In this document: positions 1 through 8,472 of the stretch, one piece after another
Layout of the letters: each line of letters opens with the position of its first letter
Position numbering within the stretch: the first letter of the stretch is position 1
From: Anaerolineales bacterium
Lineage (GTDB): Bacteria > Chloroflexota > Anaerolineae > Anaerolineales > Villigracilaceae
Assembly (NCBI GenBank): GCA_025056175.1
Contig: JANWWK010000009.1
Coordinates: 1-59,470 of the forward strand
Reading direction: 5' to 3'
DNA: 59,470 bases
Translations under genes and position numbers: made by a program
Notes under the pieces: generated by a model
The model's database searches: none
Told to the model about the DNA's origin: nothing
The model's input: the letters and a program-made list of their open reading frames with translations, nothing else

Positions 1-982
1 GGTGTCCCTCACCCGCGGCCCCTCTCCCGCAGGGCGAGGGGAGACCCTCACCCCCGGCCCCTCGCCCGTAGGGCGAGGGGAGGCCCTCACCCCCAGCCCC
101 TCTCCCGAAGGGCGAGGGGAGACCCTCACCCCCAGCCCCTCTCCCGAAGGGCGAGGGGTGTTATATGGGCGGGGGGCGGTGGATGCCAAAGGGCCGCTGG
201 CGTGTTTTACCGATGCGGTGGCGCGAGTGGGCGCGGTGGAGGGCTGGCAGTTCGTGGTCATCGGGGCGGTGGAGGAGGAACGCGATTCGGACGGCGCGCG
301 CTTCCTGGTGGATAAATATCGCCCCGATTTTTTGATTGTCGGCGAGCCGAACCGCTGGGACCGGATTGCGTTGGGCTACAAAGGCTCGGCTTGGGCCGAA
401 ATCACCGTGCGGCGCGTGCAAAGTCACACGGCCAGCGGCGAGCAGACGGCGGCGGAAGCGGCAGTCGAGGCCTGGCTGGCGATTCGCGCGTTTGCCGAGT
501 CGTTCAATGCGGAGAAACAGCGGGCTTTCGATAAAATCCTGCCCACGCTGCGGAACATCGAGGCCGGGCAGGATGGTTTCGCGCAGTGGGCGCGCTTGAG
601 CGTGGGAGTGCGTCTGCCGGTGGAGATGCCGCCGGAGCAGTGGTATGCCAGGCTGCGGGAGATTGTGTCAGATGCCGAGATGCAGCCGGTGGGGTATGCT
701 GTTCCAGCCTGGGGGTGCGAGAAAAATACCCCGCTGGTACGCGCCCTGTTAAGCGGAATCAGGAGTCAGGGCGGGTCACCGTCTTTTGTCTATAAAACCG
801 GCACTGCCGACCTGAATATCGTCGCTCCGGTGTGGCAATGTCCGGCGGTCGTGTATGGCCCGGGTGATTCGGCGCTCGACCATACGCCGCATGAGCATAT
901 TTCGCTGGAAGAGTACGAGAAGGCAGTGGAAGTGCTGGCGGCGGCGCTGATGAATCTGGTGGAGAACCAATCGAAACCTTAA
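1..982 (+). CDS. lysK: LysW-type amino-acid hydrolase (M20 family), 5'-partial
   Basis: The frame is open to the left edge, so the N-terminus, including the first metal-binding H-x-D motif of M20 peptidases, lies outside the window. What is visible after about residue 55 is a normal M20 core: GRGAVDAKG (bridging Asp), the EEE catalytic/metal acidic patch near residue 90, the GEP metal ligand near 117, KTGTADLN, and YGPGDSALDHTP near the C-terminus. The last two are typical of LysK, which releases lysine (or ornithine) from the carrier protein LysW in the AAA-type pathway. Residues 1-53 are a translated array of 13-residue LTPxPSPxGRGE repeats from an in-frame 39-nt DNA repeat, placed in the loop between the first metal motif and GRGAVDAKG. 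The gene converges on rimO, and the two stop codons overlap in one TTAA palindrome at 979-982. ArgE or DapE is the alternative; KTGTxDxN favours LysK. Confidence 0.82.
   Translation, partial: VSLTRGPSPAGRGETLTPGPSPVGRGEALTPSPSPEGRGETLTPSPSPEGRGVLYGRGAVDAKGPLACFTDAVARVGAVEGWQFVVIGAVEEERDSDGARFLVDKYRPDFLIVGEPNRWDRIALGYKGSAWAEITVRRVQSHTASGEQTAAEAAVEAWLAIRAFAESFNAEKQRAFDKILPTLRNIEAGQDGFAQWARLSVGVRLPVEMPPEQWYARLREIVSDAEMQPVGYAVPAWGCEKNTPLVRALLSGIRSQGGSPSFVYKTGTADLNIVAPVWQCPAVVYGPGDSALDHTPHEHISLEEYEKAVEVLAAALMNLVENQSKP
8..160. repeat. 39-nt tandem repeat array inside lysK
   Basis: Four near-identical 39-bp units (core CCCTCACCCCC-x-GCCCCTC-x-CCCG-xx-GGGCGAGGGG). Each unit is itself a hairpin, with GGCCCCTCTCCCG pairing to GGGCGAGGGG. 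Because 39 is divisible by 3 the array stays in frame and adds 13 residues per copy. A related array sits inside the oxidoreductase gene at 10797-10976. Confidence 0.9.
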
Positions 983-2310
983 GAAACCGGCACACCCGTC
1001 AGGTCGTAGGCCAGCCCACCGGTGATTTTCACTTTCACCATTTGCCCGATTGCGGCTTTGCCTTCGATGAACACGAGGCCGTCAATTTCAGGGGCGTCGC
1101 GGTAAGAGCGGCCAATCGTCAGGCCCTTGTCGTAACCTTCTACCAGCACGTCCAGCGTCTTGCCGACGTAGGATTGGTTGATTTGCAGCGAGATGTTTTG
1201 CTGGCGTTCCATCAGCCGTTCCCACCGCTCCTGCTTCACTTCGGTCGGAATGGGGTCTCCCAATGCTTCGCTGGCGGTGCCTGGCTCGAAAGAGAACTGA
1301 AATGCGCCCACGCGGTCGAAGCGGATTTCTTCGATGAAATCGAGCAGGGTTTGGAATTCTTCTTCAGTCTCACCCGGGTATCCCACGATAAAGGTGGTGC
1401 GGATGGCAAGTCCTGGCAGCGCGGCGCGCATTTTGGCCAGGGTTTTGTGCACCCACTCGATGTTAGAAGGCCGCTTCATGCGGTAGAGCGTTTTGGGGTG
1501 CGCATGTTGAAGGGGCATATCCAGGTAGGGCAAAATTTGCCGATGCGAGGCCATGACCTCGATGAGCCGGTCGGTCACATAGCCGGGATAAGCGTACATC
1601 ACGCGAATCCAATCCATATCGGGGACGGCGCGCACGAGTTGTTCGAGCAAAATGGCCAGGCCGTCTTTCATTCCCAGGTCGTGTCCGTAGTCGGTGGTAT
1701 CCTGGGCGATGAGAATGAGTTCGCGCACGCCCATTTCTCGCAACTGGCGCGCTTCGTTCAGGATGGTGTTGATTGGGCGGCTGACTGCCGTTCCTTTGAT
1801 GAGCGGAATGGCGCAGAAAGCGCAGGGGCGGCGGCATCCATCAGCTACTTTGAGGTAGGCGCTGGCTCCGGCTACGCTGGCGCGCAGAGCGTTGCGCTCA
1901 TCGGCGCCAACGGTAGGGGCTTCGGGCAGGTGATAGAGCGGTTCCGGGTGTGGACGGGCGCGCAATTGTTGCACGAGTTGCACAATATCCATCCAGCGGC
2001 GCGTGCCGAGAATCCCGTCTATGCCTGGCACTTGTTGCGCTACATGTACACCGTAACGTTGCGTGAGACACCCGGCGGCAATCAGAAGTTGTCCGTTCCG
2101 CTTTTGAGCGGCGAGTTCTTTCAGGGTGTTGAGCGATTCTTCTTTGGCCGGGCCGATAAAGCCGCAGGTATTGACAATCAGCACGCCGGCTTTACGGACA
2201 TTTTCGACCGGTTCATAGCCATCGGCTATGAGCAATTGCGCCATTGAGTCGGAATCAACGGTGTTTTTGGCGCAGCCAAGCGAAACGAGATGGAAGGTTT
2301 TGCGGGTCAT
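979..2310 (-). CDS. rimO: Ribosomal protein S12 methylthiotransferase
   Basis: Radical-SAM methylthiotransferase that adds a methylthio group to Asp88 (E. coli numbering) of ribosomal protein S12. The N-terminal MTTase domain opens with VSLGCAKNTVDSD and has three cluster cysteines (about C13, C49, C81). The radical-SAM motif GCRRPCAFCAIP (about C159, C163, C166) and a C-terminal TRAM region follow; 443 residues is normal for RimO, and SLGCAKN distinguishes it from MiaB. I chose the ATG at 2310 because AGAAAGGA lies ten bases before it; the in-frame ATG at 2340, which overlaps the stop of the upstream gene as ATGA, would add ten non-conserved residues. It is coupled to the RodZ-like gene upstream. 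Confidence 0.95.
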   Translation of the reverse strand: MTRKTFHLVSLGCAKNTVDSDSMAQLLIADGYEPVENVRKAGVLIVNTCGFIGPAKEESLNTLKELAAQKRNGQLLIAAGCLTQRYGVHVAQQVPGIDGILGTRRWMDIVQLVQQLRARPHPEPLYHLPEAPTVGADERNALRASVAGASAYLKVADGCRRPCAFCAIPLIKGTAVSRPINTILNEARQLREMGVRELILIAQDTTDYGHDLGMKDGLAILLEQLVRAVPDMDWIRVMYAYPGYVTDRLIEVMASHRQILPYLDMPLQHAHPKTLYRMKRPSNIEWVHKTLAKMRAALPGLAIRTTFIVGYPGETEEEFQTLLDFIEEIRFDRVGAFQFSFEPGTASEALGDPIPTEVKQERWERLMERQQNISLQINQSYVGKTLDVLVEGYDKGLTIGRSYRDAPEIDGLVFIEGKAAIGQMVKVKITGGLAYDLTGVPVS

Positions 2311-2336
2311 ACCGGTAAGAGTCCTTTCTGAAGGCG

Positions 2337-3692
2337 TCATCGCGGCGGGGTAGGGGTGTTGGTTGCAGTCACCGTGAGGGTTGGGGTGGGAGTCGGCGAG
2401 CGGCGCGGCGTGGCTGTGCCGGTGGGACTGGGAGTGGGCGTAGGCGTTTCTACGCCATTGCGTGTGTAAATGCGGTTGACCACCTCGCCCAAACTTCCCA
2501 GCACGCCTAAGTTTTGCTGGTTGTAGATGACCTGGATGGCTGCACCGGAGCCTGTCAGGACTTCGATGCGTTCTTTGCCCTCAAACTTGAGCGCTGCTCC
2601 TGGTACCACACGCCCTTCCTGCTTGACTTCGCCATCTACGATGACTTTCAAGTAGGTGCGTTCGGCCACCAGGAGGGTCAGTTGTACGCCGGGCGCCGGA
2701 GCAAATTCAATAAAAGGCGTGACTGTGGCCGGCAGAGATTGGGGCGGAGCGTCGGTCGGTGCCAGTGTGCCGAGCTCTGGTACGCTGGTTGGTTGAAACT
2801 CAGGCGTGAGCGTGTTTTCACTTACGGGCGAGGCCAGCAGAACTTCGGAAATGGATGGCCCTTCGGTGGCTGTTGGTTCGGTGGCTGTTCGGTTGTTTGT
2901 GAACAGCCGCCCTGCGCCCCAAACAGCCATCCCAAACAGGAGCAGAATCATGCCCCCTCCGAACACCAAATCGGCGCTTAAAAATTGTCGAAACCAAAAC
3001 GGCAGGTGTGGTGTTGTTCGACGTTTGCGCGTTGGGACCGGTGCTTGACGTTCCTGGCGGCGTATCTGAAGCGCTTCGGCGTAGCGCAGGAGCAGTGCGT
3101 CTGCATCTAAATCGAGAAAGTTTGCGTACGCATTCAGCAGTCCGCGTGCCTGGACGGGAGAGGGCAGGTCGTCGAATTTGCCGGTTTCGATTTTTTCCAG
3201 ATGATGGCGGCGGATGCGGGTGTGCCGTTCGATTTCGTCCAGCGTCAGGCTGAGCAACTCACGCCGCTCGCGCAGAGTTTTGCCGATTTCAAGCAAAATC
3301 CGTTCGGAAAGGGTCGGCTCCCCTGTGGGGGTGGGCGAATCGGCAGCGGGTTGCGGCGGGGCGGGGGGAGGGGGAGGCTCTGTTTCTGTGGCAGGCGGTA
3401 GCCGGGGTGTTCGAGGGGGTTCGGGGGCTGTTGCCTGGCTCGTTTCTGAAGAGGGAGAAAGCGGGCCTGGAGTCGCCTCTGACCCCGTTAGTTCCTGAAA
3501 GTCTAATCCCAGATATTCTGCATACGAACGCAAGAAACCGCGCGCCTGCACGGGGGAGGGAATCGCGGTCCAGTCGTCGGCTTCCAGCGCTTCGAGATAG
3601 TAAGAACGGATGCGCGTGGCCTGGACGGCTTGTTTGAGGGTGAGTTTGCGGGCTTTGCGCGCTTGTTTGAGTCGTTCGCCGATGCTTGCCAT
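2337..3692 (-). CDS. RodZ-like membrane protein with two HTH_25 domains
   Basis: 451 residues. Two copies of the RodZ-type HTH_25 domain (about residues 1-65 and 130-205) each contain the family signature PSPVQARG, and they are separated by a Pro/Glu-rich linker. One membrane helix follows (about 241-262), then an extracytoplasmic DUF4115-like beta domain (about 335-400) and a Thr/Pro-rich tail ending in TPTPPR. RodZ proteins link the MreB cytoskeleton to cell-wall synthesis. Most have one HTH, so the tandem copy is unusual and looks like an internal duplication. The stop overlaps the upstream alternative rimO start (ATGA), so the two genes are probably co-transcribed. A strong hairpin separates it from rplI. 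Function is inferred from the fold; I would not give it the rodZ symbol. Confidence 0.8.
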   Translation of the reverse strand: MASIGERLKQARKARKLTLKQAVQATRIRSYYLEALEADDWTAIPSPVQARGFLRSYAEYLGLDFQELTGSEATPGPLSPSSETSQATAPEPPRTPRLPPATETEPPPPPAPPQPAADSPTPTGEPTLSERILLEIGKTLRERRELLSLTLDEIERHTRIRRHHLEKIETGKFDDLPSPVQARGLLNAYANFLDLDADALLLRYAEALQIRRQERQAPVPTRKRRTTPHLPFWFRQFLSADLVFGGGMILLLFGMAVWGAGRLFTNNRTATEPTATEGPSISEVLLASPVSENTLTPEFQPTSVPELGTLAPTDAPPQSLPATVTPFIEFAPAPGVQLTLLVAERTYLKVIVDGEVKQEGRVVPGAALKFEGKERIEVLTGSGAAIQVIYNQQNLGVLGSLGEVVNRIYTRNGVETPTPTPSPTGTATPRRSPTPTPTLTVTATNTPTPPR

Positions 3693-3702
3693 TTTCTTAA
3701 GA

Positions 3703-3746
3703 AAACATCACCGACCGGCGCCGCAGGGGTTTGGTCGGTGATGTTT
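3703..3746 (-). terminator. Hairpin terminator between rplI and the RodZ-like gene
   Basis: Perfect 14-bp inverted repeat, AAACATCACCGACC (3703-3716) against GGTCGGTGATGTTT (3733-3746), with a 16-base loop. On the minus strand it is followed by a short T-rich run, as expected for a Rho-independent terminator of rplI, though read-through into the next gene is possible. Confidence 0.8.
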
Positions 3747-3764
3747 CGACGCTCATGGAAGGGG

Positions 3765-4283
3765 TTAAGCCGGTTCTGCGGCGGCTTCCGTCTCGGCGGC
3801 GGTTTGCGCCGGAGCGGTTTTCAGGGTGGGGTCGGCTTCGCCTTCGCGGAAGACCACCACCTTCAGTTCGGGGACGAGGTCCATCGTCAGACGCACGTGA
3901 ACGGTGTGTTCGCCCAGACTGCGGATGGGCTGCATGTCAATCTGCTGGCGTTTGACTTCGATGCCCGTGCGCGTTTTGATGGCGTTGGCAACGTTTTCGG
4001 CGGTAATCGAGCCGTACAGTTTGCCGGTTTCGCCTGCTTTGGCGGGGAAGCCCAGCGCCAGACCGTTCAGCACTTGCGCAATGGCGCTCATTTCCTGGTT
4101 CAGGGCGGCGCGCTGTTTGATGGCCTCTTCGCGGATTTTTTCGGCCTGTTTGAGCGCGTTGGGCGTGGCAAGTACAGCCAGGCCCTGCGGGAGCAGATAG
4201 TTGCGCCCGTAGCCGTCGGCGACTTTTTTGACGTCGCCCGCGCGGCCAAGTTTGTACACGTCTTTGAGAAGTAATACTTTCAT
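3765..4283 (-). CDS. rplI: 50S ribosomal protein L9
   Basis: 172 residues from MKVLLLKDV. The N-terminal rRNA-binding domain has the L9 signature (GRAGDVKKVADGYGRNYLLP) followed by a long alpha-helix (about residues 42-75). The C-terminal domain contains KLYGSIT and IEVKRQQI. The tail from about 150 is an Ala/Thr/Glu-rich extension. Start: ATG at 4283, with GAAAGGG ten bases upstream; a TTG three codons earlier is too close to that ribosome binding site. It stands without the usual rpsF-ssb-rpsR neighbours. Confidence 0.97.
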   Translation of the reverse strand: MKVLLLKDVYKLGRAGDVKKVADGYGRNYLLPQGLAVLATPNALKQAEKIREEAIKQRAALNQEMSAIAQVLNGLALGFPAKAGETGKLYGSITAENVANAIKTRTGIEVKRQQIDMQPIRSLGEHTVHVRLTMDLVPELKVVVFREGEADPTLKTAPAQTAAETEAAAEPA

Positions 4284-4373
4284 TGGGTTCAAGCCCTTTC
4301 GAGATAAAGAGTGGATTTGGAGCGAAGGGTACGACGCTCCGGCGCGTCATTTTACCAGAGGGGGGCGGAGGCG

Positions 4374-5972
4374 TCAACGCGAAATTTCGTTGCGCGGGTT
4401 GACGCCATCCCAGGCTTCGATGACGCGCCCGTCTTTGATGAGGCGGCCATCGTATTCCTTGCCATCGCCAACCGGAATCCAGCCATCCATGACAAAGGGC
4501 AGCGTGGAGTCATCTGCCGCAATCCAGACTCCGTTGTAACGGCGGGCGATGTGCAGGTGTGCTGCGATGGTGAATCCGCCCTCACAGGAGGGATGGCCGA
4601 TTTTGTCGCCCGTCTGTACCATCGTTCCCGCAGGGATTCGGTCACGCGCAGCGATGTGCAGGTAGAGAATCACCCAACCGGTTTGTTCCAGGCCATCGTT
4701 GTCGAGTTCTTGCAAGACTGAGCCGTCTTCGGAGCGCAGGATTTTTCCCGGCGCTACGGCGCGTACCCAGGCATCTGTCTCGTTGCAGCCGATGGGAGGG
4801 CCGGGTGGTGCAAAATCGAGCGCGGCCCAGCCAGAACCGCTGCCCCAGCCGCCATGTGGGCCGCCGGTAAATTGCCAGATTTCCCCTGCGGCAAATGGCA
4901 ATGAGAGCGTCGGTTGGGCCAGATTTGCCGGTAAGAGCGGTTCGATGGCCCAATCGAAGGGATAGCCGAACAGGCGGCTGTAGGTGGCAAAGAATCCGTT
5001 GGGGCCGGTATCCAGTTTCCAGGTGGTCAGGTCATCGAAGGCGGAAAACAGGTTGTAAAGCGCCGCAGTGCCGGGGTTGATGCCCGGCTGGGGGATGACC
5101 TGTGTGCCATCGGCCAGCGTAAAAGTTTGGATTCGCCCTTCGCGCCAGCGATAAAAACCCTGGTTTAGCCGGTCGGCGCTCCAGGCCAGTTGTCGGTACA
5201 GGCCAACCCAGTAGTCGTCTATGTAGCCGATGGGGTAATCGTAAGTGGAAGGGGCCGGATTGGGGTTGGTAACCCACTGGGAGCGGTATTCCAGCAGCGC
5301 CAGCAGAATGCGAGGATTGACGGAGTAATTTTCAGCGACTTTTCGCACAATTTGTGCGCCGGTCAGAGTGTTTCCATCTATGGTTTGCGTGTAGTAGTTA
5401 AGGTAACCACCCTGATTGGCGAGGTAGGTTTCGATGTTGAGCAGGCTGCTGAGCGGCCCGTAGACCAGTTCGGAATCCGGGATAATTTTGAAGTAATCGG
5501 CGGTGATTTGTGCGTTCGAGAGCGTCGCTGGGCTGGCGGTGGGGGTGACCGGGATGAGGATTTTATCGCCTGGATAGATGATGACATCGTAGCCGAAACC
5601 GTTCGCAGTCAGCAGTTCTTCGACGGTAATGCCATATTGGGCGGCAATGGCACCCGGATATTCGCCTGGCTGGACGATATGAGTGAGCGGCCCAGGCGTG
5701 GCGGTGGGTGGTGGCGTCAGCAGCGCGGGCGCAGGGGTAAACGTGGGCAGAATTTGTGGTACGTTGGGGGTGGGAGTGGGTGCGATGCTGCCTGGCAGGC
5801 GTGTGGGAGGCAAATACGTCAGGATGGCAGGTGGTGCGCCGGTAGGCAATGCAGAGTTTTGAATGGGTGCAGGCAGGGCTGGCGGGGTATAGGCTGTGTC
5901 AATTGGGGCGGCGCGGGTGCAGGCGGCCAGGGTCAACACAAGAAGCAAGAGGGCAGAAGTCGAACGTCTCAT
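4374..5972 (-). CDS. LysM/M23 peptidase-like lipoprotein
   Basis: 532 residues. The N-terminus is a lipoprotein signal (MRRSTSALLLLVLTLAAC, Cys18 as lipid anchor). A Pro/Thr-rich linker leads to one LysM peptidoglycan-binding domain (about 97-143), then a roughly 200-residue domain I cannot assign. The C-terminal third resembles the LytM/M23 metallopeptidase fold: PHGGWGSGSGWAALD supplies the H-x(n)-D pair and AAHLHIA the H-x-H zinc ligands. It probably acts outside the membrane as a cell-wall endopeptidase. The reading frame continues upstream for 160 codons, but that part is only antisense to the divergent hemerythrin-like gene, so I start at 5972. TACAAT lies six bases before this ATG, suggesting a leaderless mRNA. 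Confidence 0.85.
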   Translation of the reverse strand: MRRSTSALLLLVLTLAACTRAAPIDTAYTPPALPAPIQNSALPTGAPPAILTYLPPTRLPGSIAPTPTPNVPQILPTFTPAPALLTPPPTATPGPLTHIVQPGEYPGAIAAQYGITVEELLTANGFGYDVIIYPGDKILIPVTPTASPATLSNAQITADYFKIIPDSELVYGPLSSLLNIETYLANQGGYLNYYTQTIDGNTLTGAQIVRKVAENYSVNPRILLALLEYRSQWVTNPNPAPSTYDYPIGYIDDYWVGLYRQLAWSADRLNQGFYRWREGRIQTFTLADGTQVIPQPGINPGTAALYNLFSAFDDLTTWKLDTGPNGFFATYSRLFGYPFDWAIEPLLPANLAQPTLSLPFAAGEIWQFTGGPHGGWGSGSGWAALDFAPPGPPIGCNETDAWVRAVAPGKILRSEDGSVLQELDNDGLEQTGWVILYLHIAARDRIPAGTMVQTGDKIGHPSCEGGFTIAAHLHIARRYNGVWIAADDSTLPFVMDGWIPVGDGKEYDGRLIKDGRVIEAWDGVNPRNEISR

Positions 5973-5978
5973 GGCGCG

Positions 5979-5984
5979 ATTGTA
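5979..5984 (-). promoter_or_regulatory. -10 element of the LysM/M23 gene, leaderless
   Basis: On the minus strand TACAAT is followed by six bases and then the ATG at 5972, leaving no room for a ribosome binding site. No convincing -35 is seen. Confidence 0.5.
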
Positions 5985-6009
5985 CCAAAAAGCAGTTATC
6001 ATCATGTAA

Positions 6010-6039
6010 TTGCAACCATGAAGCATTTTATGGTACAGT
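6010..6039 (+). promoter_or_regulatory. Promoter of the hemerythrin-like gene
   Basis: TTGCAA (6010-6015), an 18-base spacer and TACAGT (6034-6039). It fires away from the divergent lipoprotein gene and is followed by a leader with GAGAGGA before the ATG at 6075. Confidence 0.5.
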
Positions 6040-6074
6040 GTAGGGTGACGAAACAAAAGTGAGAGGACCCCCCC

Positions 6075-6632
6075 ATGAAGGCCACCAAGATTCTTCGCAA
6101 CGACCAGGAATTGATTGAGCGCTTTCTGGCTGTTTTTGGTCAGGGTGCTGTAAGCGCCGCGCAAAACAAGCCGGTGCAGCCGGGTTTTTTCATCTATGGG
6201 TGCAGTTTCATCAAGGAATTCATCGAAGGATATTACTTTAAAAAAGAGCGCGTCTTGCTGGAGGCGATGGAAGCCAATGGCTTGAGCGCCGACAGTGGTC
6301 CGCTCCAGCACATCCTGGAAGAAATTGAACAGAGTCAAACCATGAGCGAAGATATTCTGGCCGCTGCGCGGTACTGGCAGGCAGGCAACATCGAGGGTCG
6401 CAATGATATTGTGTGGATGACCAGCGGATATACTTCCATGCTGCGCCAGCACATCGAACGCTCACGCAGTATTCTGTTTCCCCTTGCCGAGCAAATTATC
6501 CCGCCAGAAGAGCAGTATAAAATTGCCGAAGCCTATAACCGCATTGCTTTTGAGGAGGGTCAACAGCATCCGCCGGAGCATTACGAAAAAATCGTCGCTG
6601 CCCTTAAAGAAGAGGCCGAAGATTGGAAATGA
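6075..6632 (+). CDS. Hemerythrin-like four-helix protein with altered ligands
   Basis: 185 residues, mostly helical, with the layout of bacterial hemerythrin HHE domains. In this family the second helix carries a YHHxKEE-type iron motif; here the same place reads EGYYFKKERVLLEAM (about 50-64), so the His pair is replaced by Tyr-Phe. Later positions look better kept: QHILEEIE (about 78) and LRQHIERSRSILFPLAE (about 123-139). It may bind no diiron centre or a changed one. GAGAGGA precedes the start. The next gene, a HEAT-repeat protein, begins 23 bases downstream and is probably co-transcribed. Oxygen or redox sensing is the usual proposal for such proteins, but it is not demonstrated here. Confidence 0.65.
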   Translation: MKATKILRNDQELIERFLAVFGQGAVSAAQNKPVQPGFFIYGCSFIKEFIEGYYFKKERVLLEAMEANGLSADSGPLQHILEEIEQSQTMSEDILAAARYWQAGNIEGRNDIVWMTSGYTSMLRQHIERSRSILFPLAEQIIPPEEQYKIAEAYNRIAFEEGQQHPPEHYEKIVAALKEEAEDWK

Positions 6633-6655
6633 AGTTCGCCTGAACGGAGAAAGCC

Positions 6656-7444
6656 ATGCCCGACCATCCTTATCAGCACATTCAAACGTTGCTCTCCAGC
6701 GCAGATGCGGAAAAAATTCATGAGGGGTTGGAACTTGTTCGCCAGGAGGTTGCCCGCTCTGGCGCGCAAGCAGCACGTTCTTTGTTTGAGATGGTGGCGA
6801 CGTTGTTCCACTTCGACATGTTCGACCGCCCTGACCTGCTACCGGTGTTGGAGGAAGCCGCCAGTCTGGTAGTTGGTTTTGGCGATTGGGTCATTCCTGA
6901 GCTTTTGCGCGGACTGGATGAGGGCGATTTGAAGGCGCAACTGGCGATTGGTCACGCTCTGGGGCAGGTGGGCGCTGAAGCAATTCAGCCACTCATTGCG
7001 GAGTATCAGGCAACCGAAAACACGGCCCGCCGCGTTTTTATTTTGTACGCGCTGGGAAAAATCAAATCTCCGCGTATCGTAGAAGCTCTGCCGCTGGCGC
7101 TCGAGGCGCTGAATGCTGCGGATTTGGAACTGCGCGATACGGCAACGCGCGCGGTTGGCAAGTTCGCAGAATGCGTTCCGATATTTTCCGAGGCGGCTCG
7201 CCAGGAGATGTTCGAGAAACTCCGCCACAATCTGGCCGATAGCAGTCCGGTCGTTCGCGCCAAAGCGGTGCGCAGCCTGGGTAAGCTGGCAAAATTTGGT
7301 CATCTCGTGCCGGAAGAGCGCATCTTGCTCAAGACGATTCTGGAACGTCTGATGGGGATTGACGAGCAGTATGCGTGGGATTACGCCTTTATCGTTCGCC
7401 GTGAGGCCGAAGAAGCGTATCAGTACGTGAATTCTGCCGGCTGA
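6656..7444 (+). CDS. HEAT-repeat protein
   Basis: 262 residues of about six 30-35-residue helical pairs, such as ALGQVGAEAIQPLIAEY, ALGKIKSPRIVEALPLALEAL and ATRAVGKFAECVPIF, typical of HEAT/PBS-lyase-type armadillo repeats. No catalytic motif, signal peptide or membrane segment is seen, so it is probably a cytoplasmic protein-interaction scaffold. GGAGAAAG lies before the start. It follows the hemerythrin-like gene closely, suggesting the two act together; no specific function can be assigned. Confidence 0.7.
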   Translation: MPDHPYQHIQTLLSSADAEKIHEGLELVRQEVARSGAQAARSLFEMVATLFHFDMFDRPDLLPVLEEAASLVVGFGDWVIPELLRGLDEGDLKAQLAIGHALGQVGAEAIQPLIAEYQATENTARRVFILYALGKIKSPRIVEALPLALEALNAADLELRDTATRAVGKFAECVPIFSEAARQEMFEKLRHNLADSSPVVRAKAVRSLGKLAKFGHLVPEERILLKTILERLMGIDEQYAWDYAFIVRREAEEAYQYVNSAG

Positions 7445-7529
7445 ATCTCTCCGAAAATTGCTTCCGCTGGTACCATCATCATCTCAACGGAGGATTACGA
7501 AATTCAAGGCAACCACACAACCGCGCGGT

Positions 7530-8450
7530 ATGCACACATCCTCTTCTCAACGCTTGACCCTGACTCGCTTTGCCTGGCTGTCAATCGCCGCGGCAGTTGC
7601 TACCATTCTTCTCAAGCTGGCGGCTTACCTGCTGACTGGCTCGGTGGGTTTGCTTTCTGATGCGGCAGAGTCGCTGGTCAATCTGGTCGGCGCGCTGGTG
7701 GCGCTGGGTATGTTGACAATTGCCGCCCGCCCACCAGATGCACAGCACGCTTTTGGACATAGCAAGGCCGAATACTTCTCCAGCGCCATTGAAGGCCTGC
7801 TGATTTTGAGCGCGGCGGCTGCAATTGCCTATACCGCCATTGAGCGGTTGCTGAACCCCAGGCCACTTGAGCAAATGGGGATCGGCTTGCTGGTCTCGAC
7901 GGCGGCCTCGCTCATTAACCTGGTCGTTGCCCAAATTCTGATTAAGGCGGGTCGGAAGTATGAGTCCATCACCCTGGAGGCCGACGGTAAACACCTGATG
8001 ACCGATGTCTGGACTTCGGTAGGGGTGATTGGGGGCCTGGCGTTGGTGGCGTTTACCGGTTGGACGATGCTCGACCCGATTGTAGCTCTCCTGGTGGCTG
8101 TCAACATCGTCTGGACCGCGATTGACCTGCTGCGCCGCTCTGTCAACGGCCTGATGGATGCTTCTCTGCCCGCTTCTGAACAGCAGGTGATTGAGACGGT
8201 CATGGCGCAATACCGTACCAGGCAGGTAGAGTTTCATGCCCTGCGCACCCGTCAGGCGGCTTCGCGGCGGTTTCTCTCGGTACACATGTTGGTGCCGGGC
8301 TCCTGGACGGTGCATGACGCCCATCACATTGCCGAAGATTTCGAGCGTGACCTGCGCGCCGCGCTGGGTGATGCCATCGTCCATACCCATCTTGAGCCAA
8401 TCGAGGATGAGATTTCGATGGACGATGTAAATGAAAAGCCAGGCGAATGA
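7530..8450 (+). CDS. Cation diffusion facilitator (CDF) metal transporter
   Basis: 306 residues. Six predicted membrane helices: TM1 LSIAAAVATILLKLAAYLL, TM2 with LLSDAAESLVN, then FGHSKAEYFSS, and TM5 with the metal motif HLMTDVWTS (HxxxD). The C-terminal cytoplasmic domain ends in VHTHLEPIED, the CDF dimerisation/metal-sensing domain. It exports Zn, Fe, Mn or Co by proton antiport; the metal cannot be read from sequence. The start is uncertain: ATG 7530 fits the family but has only a weak AAGG upstream, while GGAGG at 7490 has no start codon at proper spacing. A TTG at 7458 is the other option. Confidence 0.88.
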   Translation: MHTSSSQRLTLTRFAWLSIAAAVATILLKLAAYLLTGSVGLLSDAAESLVNLVGALVALGMLTIAARPPDAQHAFGHSKAEYFSSAIEGLLILSAAAAIAYTAIERLLNPRPLEQMGIGLLVSTAASLINLVVAQILIKAGRKYESITLEADGKHLMTDVWTSVGVIGGLALVAFTGWTMLDPIVALLVAVNIVWTAIDLLRRSVNGLMDASLPASEQQVIETVMAQYRTRQVEFHALRTRQAASRRFLSVHMLVPGSWTVHDAHHIAEDFERDLRAALGDAIVHTHLEPIEDEISMDDVNEKPGE

Positions 8451-8463
8451 GCCTGGCTTTTTT
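8435..8463. terminator. Terminator between convergent genes
   Basis: AAAGCCAGGC (8435-8444), loop GAATGA that contains the CDF stop codon, then GCCTGGCTTT and more Ts. The stem overlaps the end of the coding sequence. It can also serve the minus-strand cytochrome gene, which ends 10 bases further on. Confidence 0.85.
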
Positions 8464-8472
8464 GATTGTTGC

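Noticed and set aside
1-160. Possible CRISPR array
   Set aside because: The units are direct tandem copies without unique spacers, lie in frame inside a coding gene, and no cas genes are present.
1042-2247. Long open frame of about 400 codons on the plus strand opposite rimO
   Set aside because: It is antisense to a well-conserved gene, has no domain of its own and results from codon bias.
5973-6452. N-terminal extension of the LysM/M23 lipoprotein
   Set aside because: It would remove the lipoprotein signal from the N-terminus and lies antisense to the hemerythrin-like gene.
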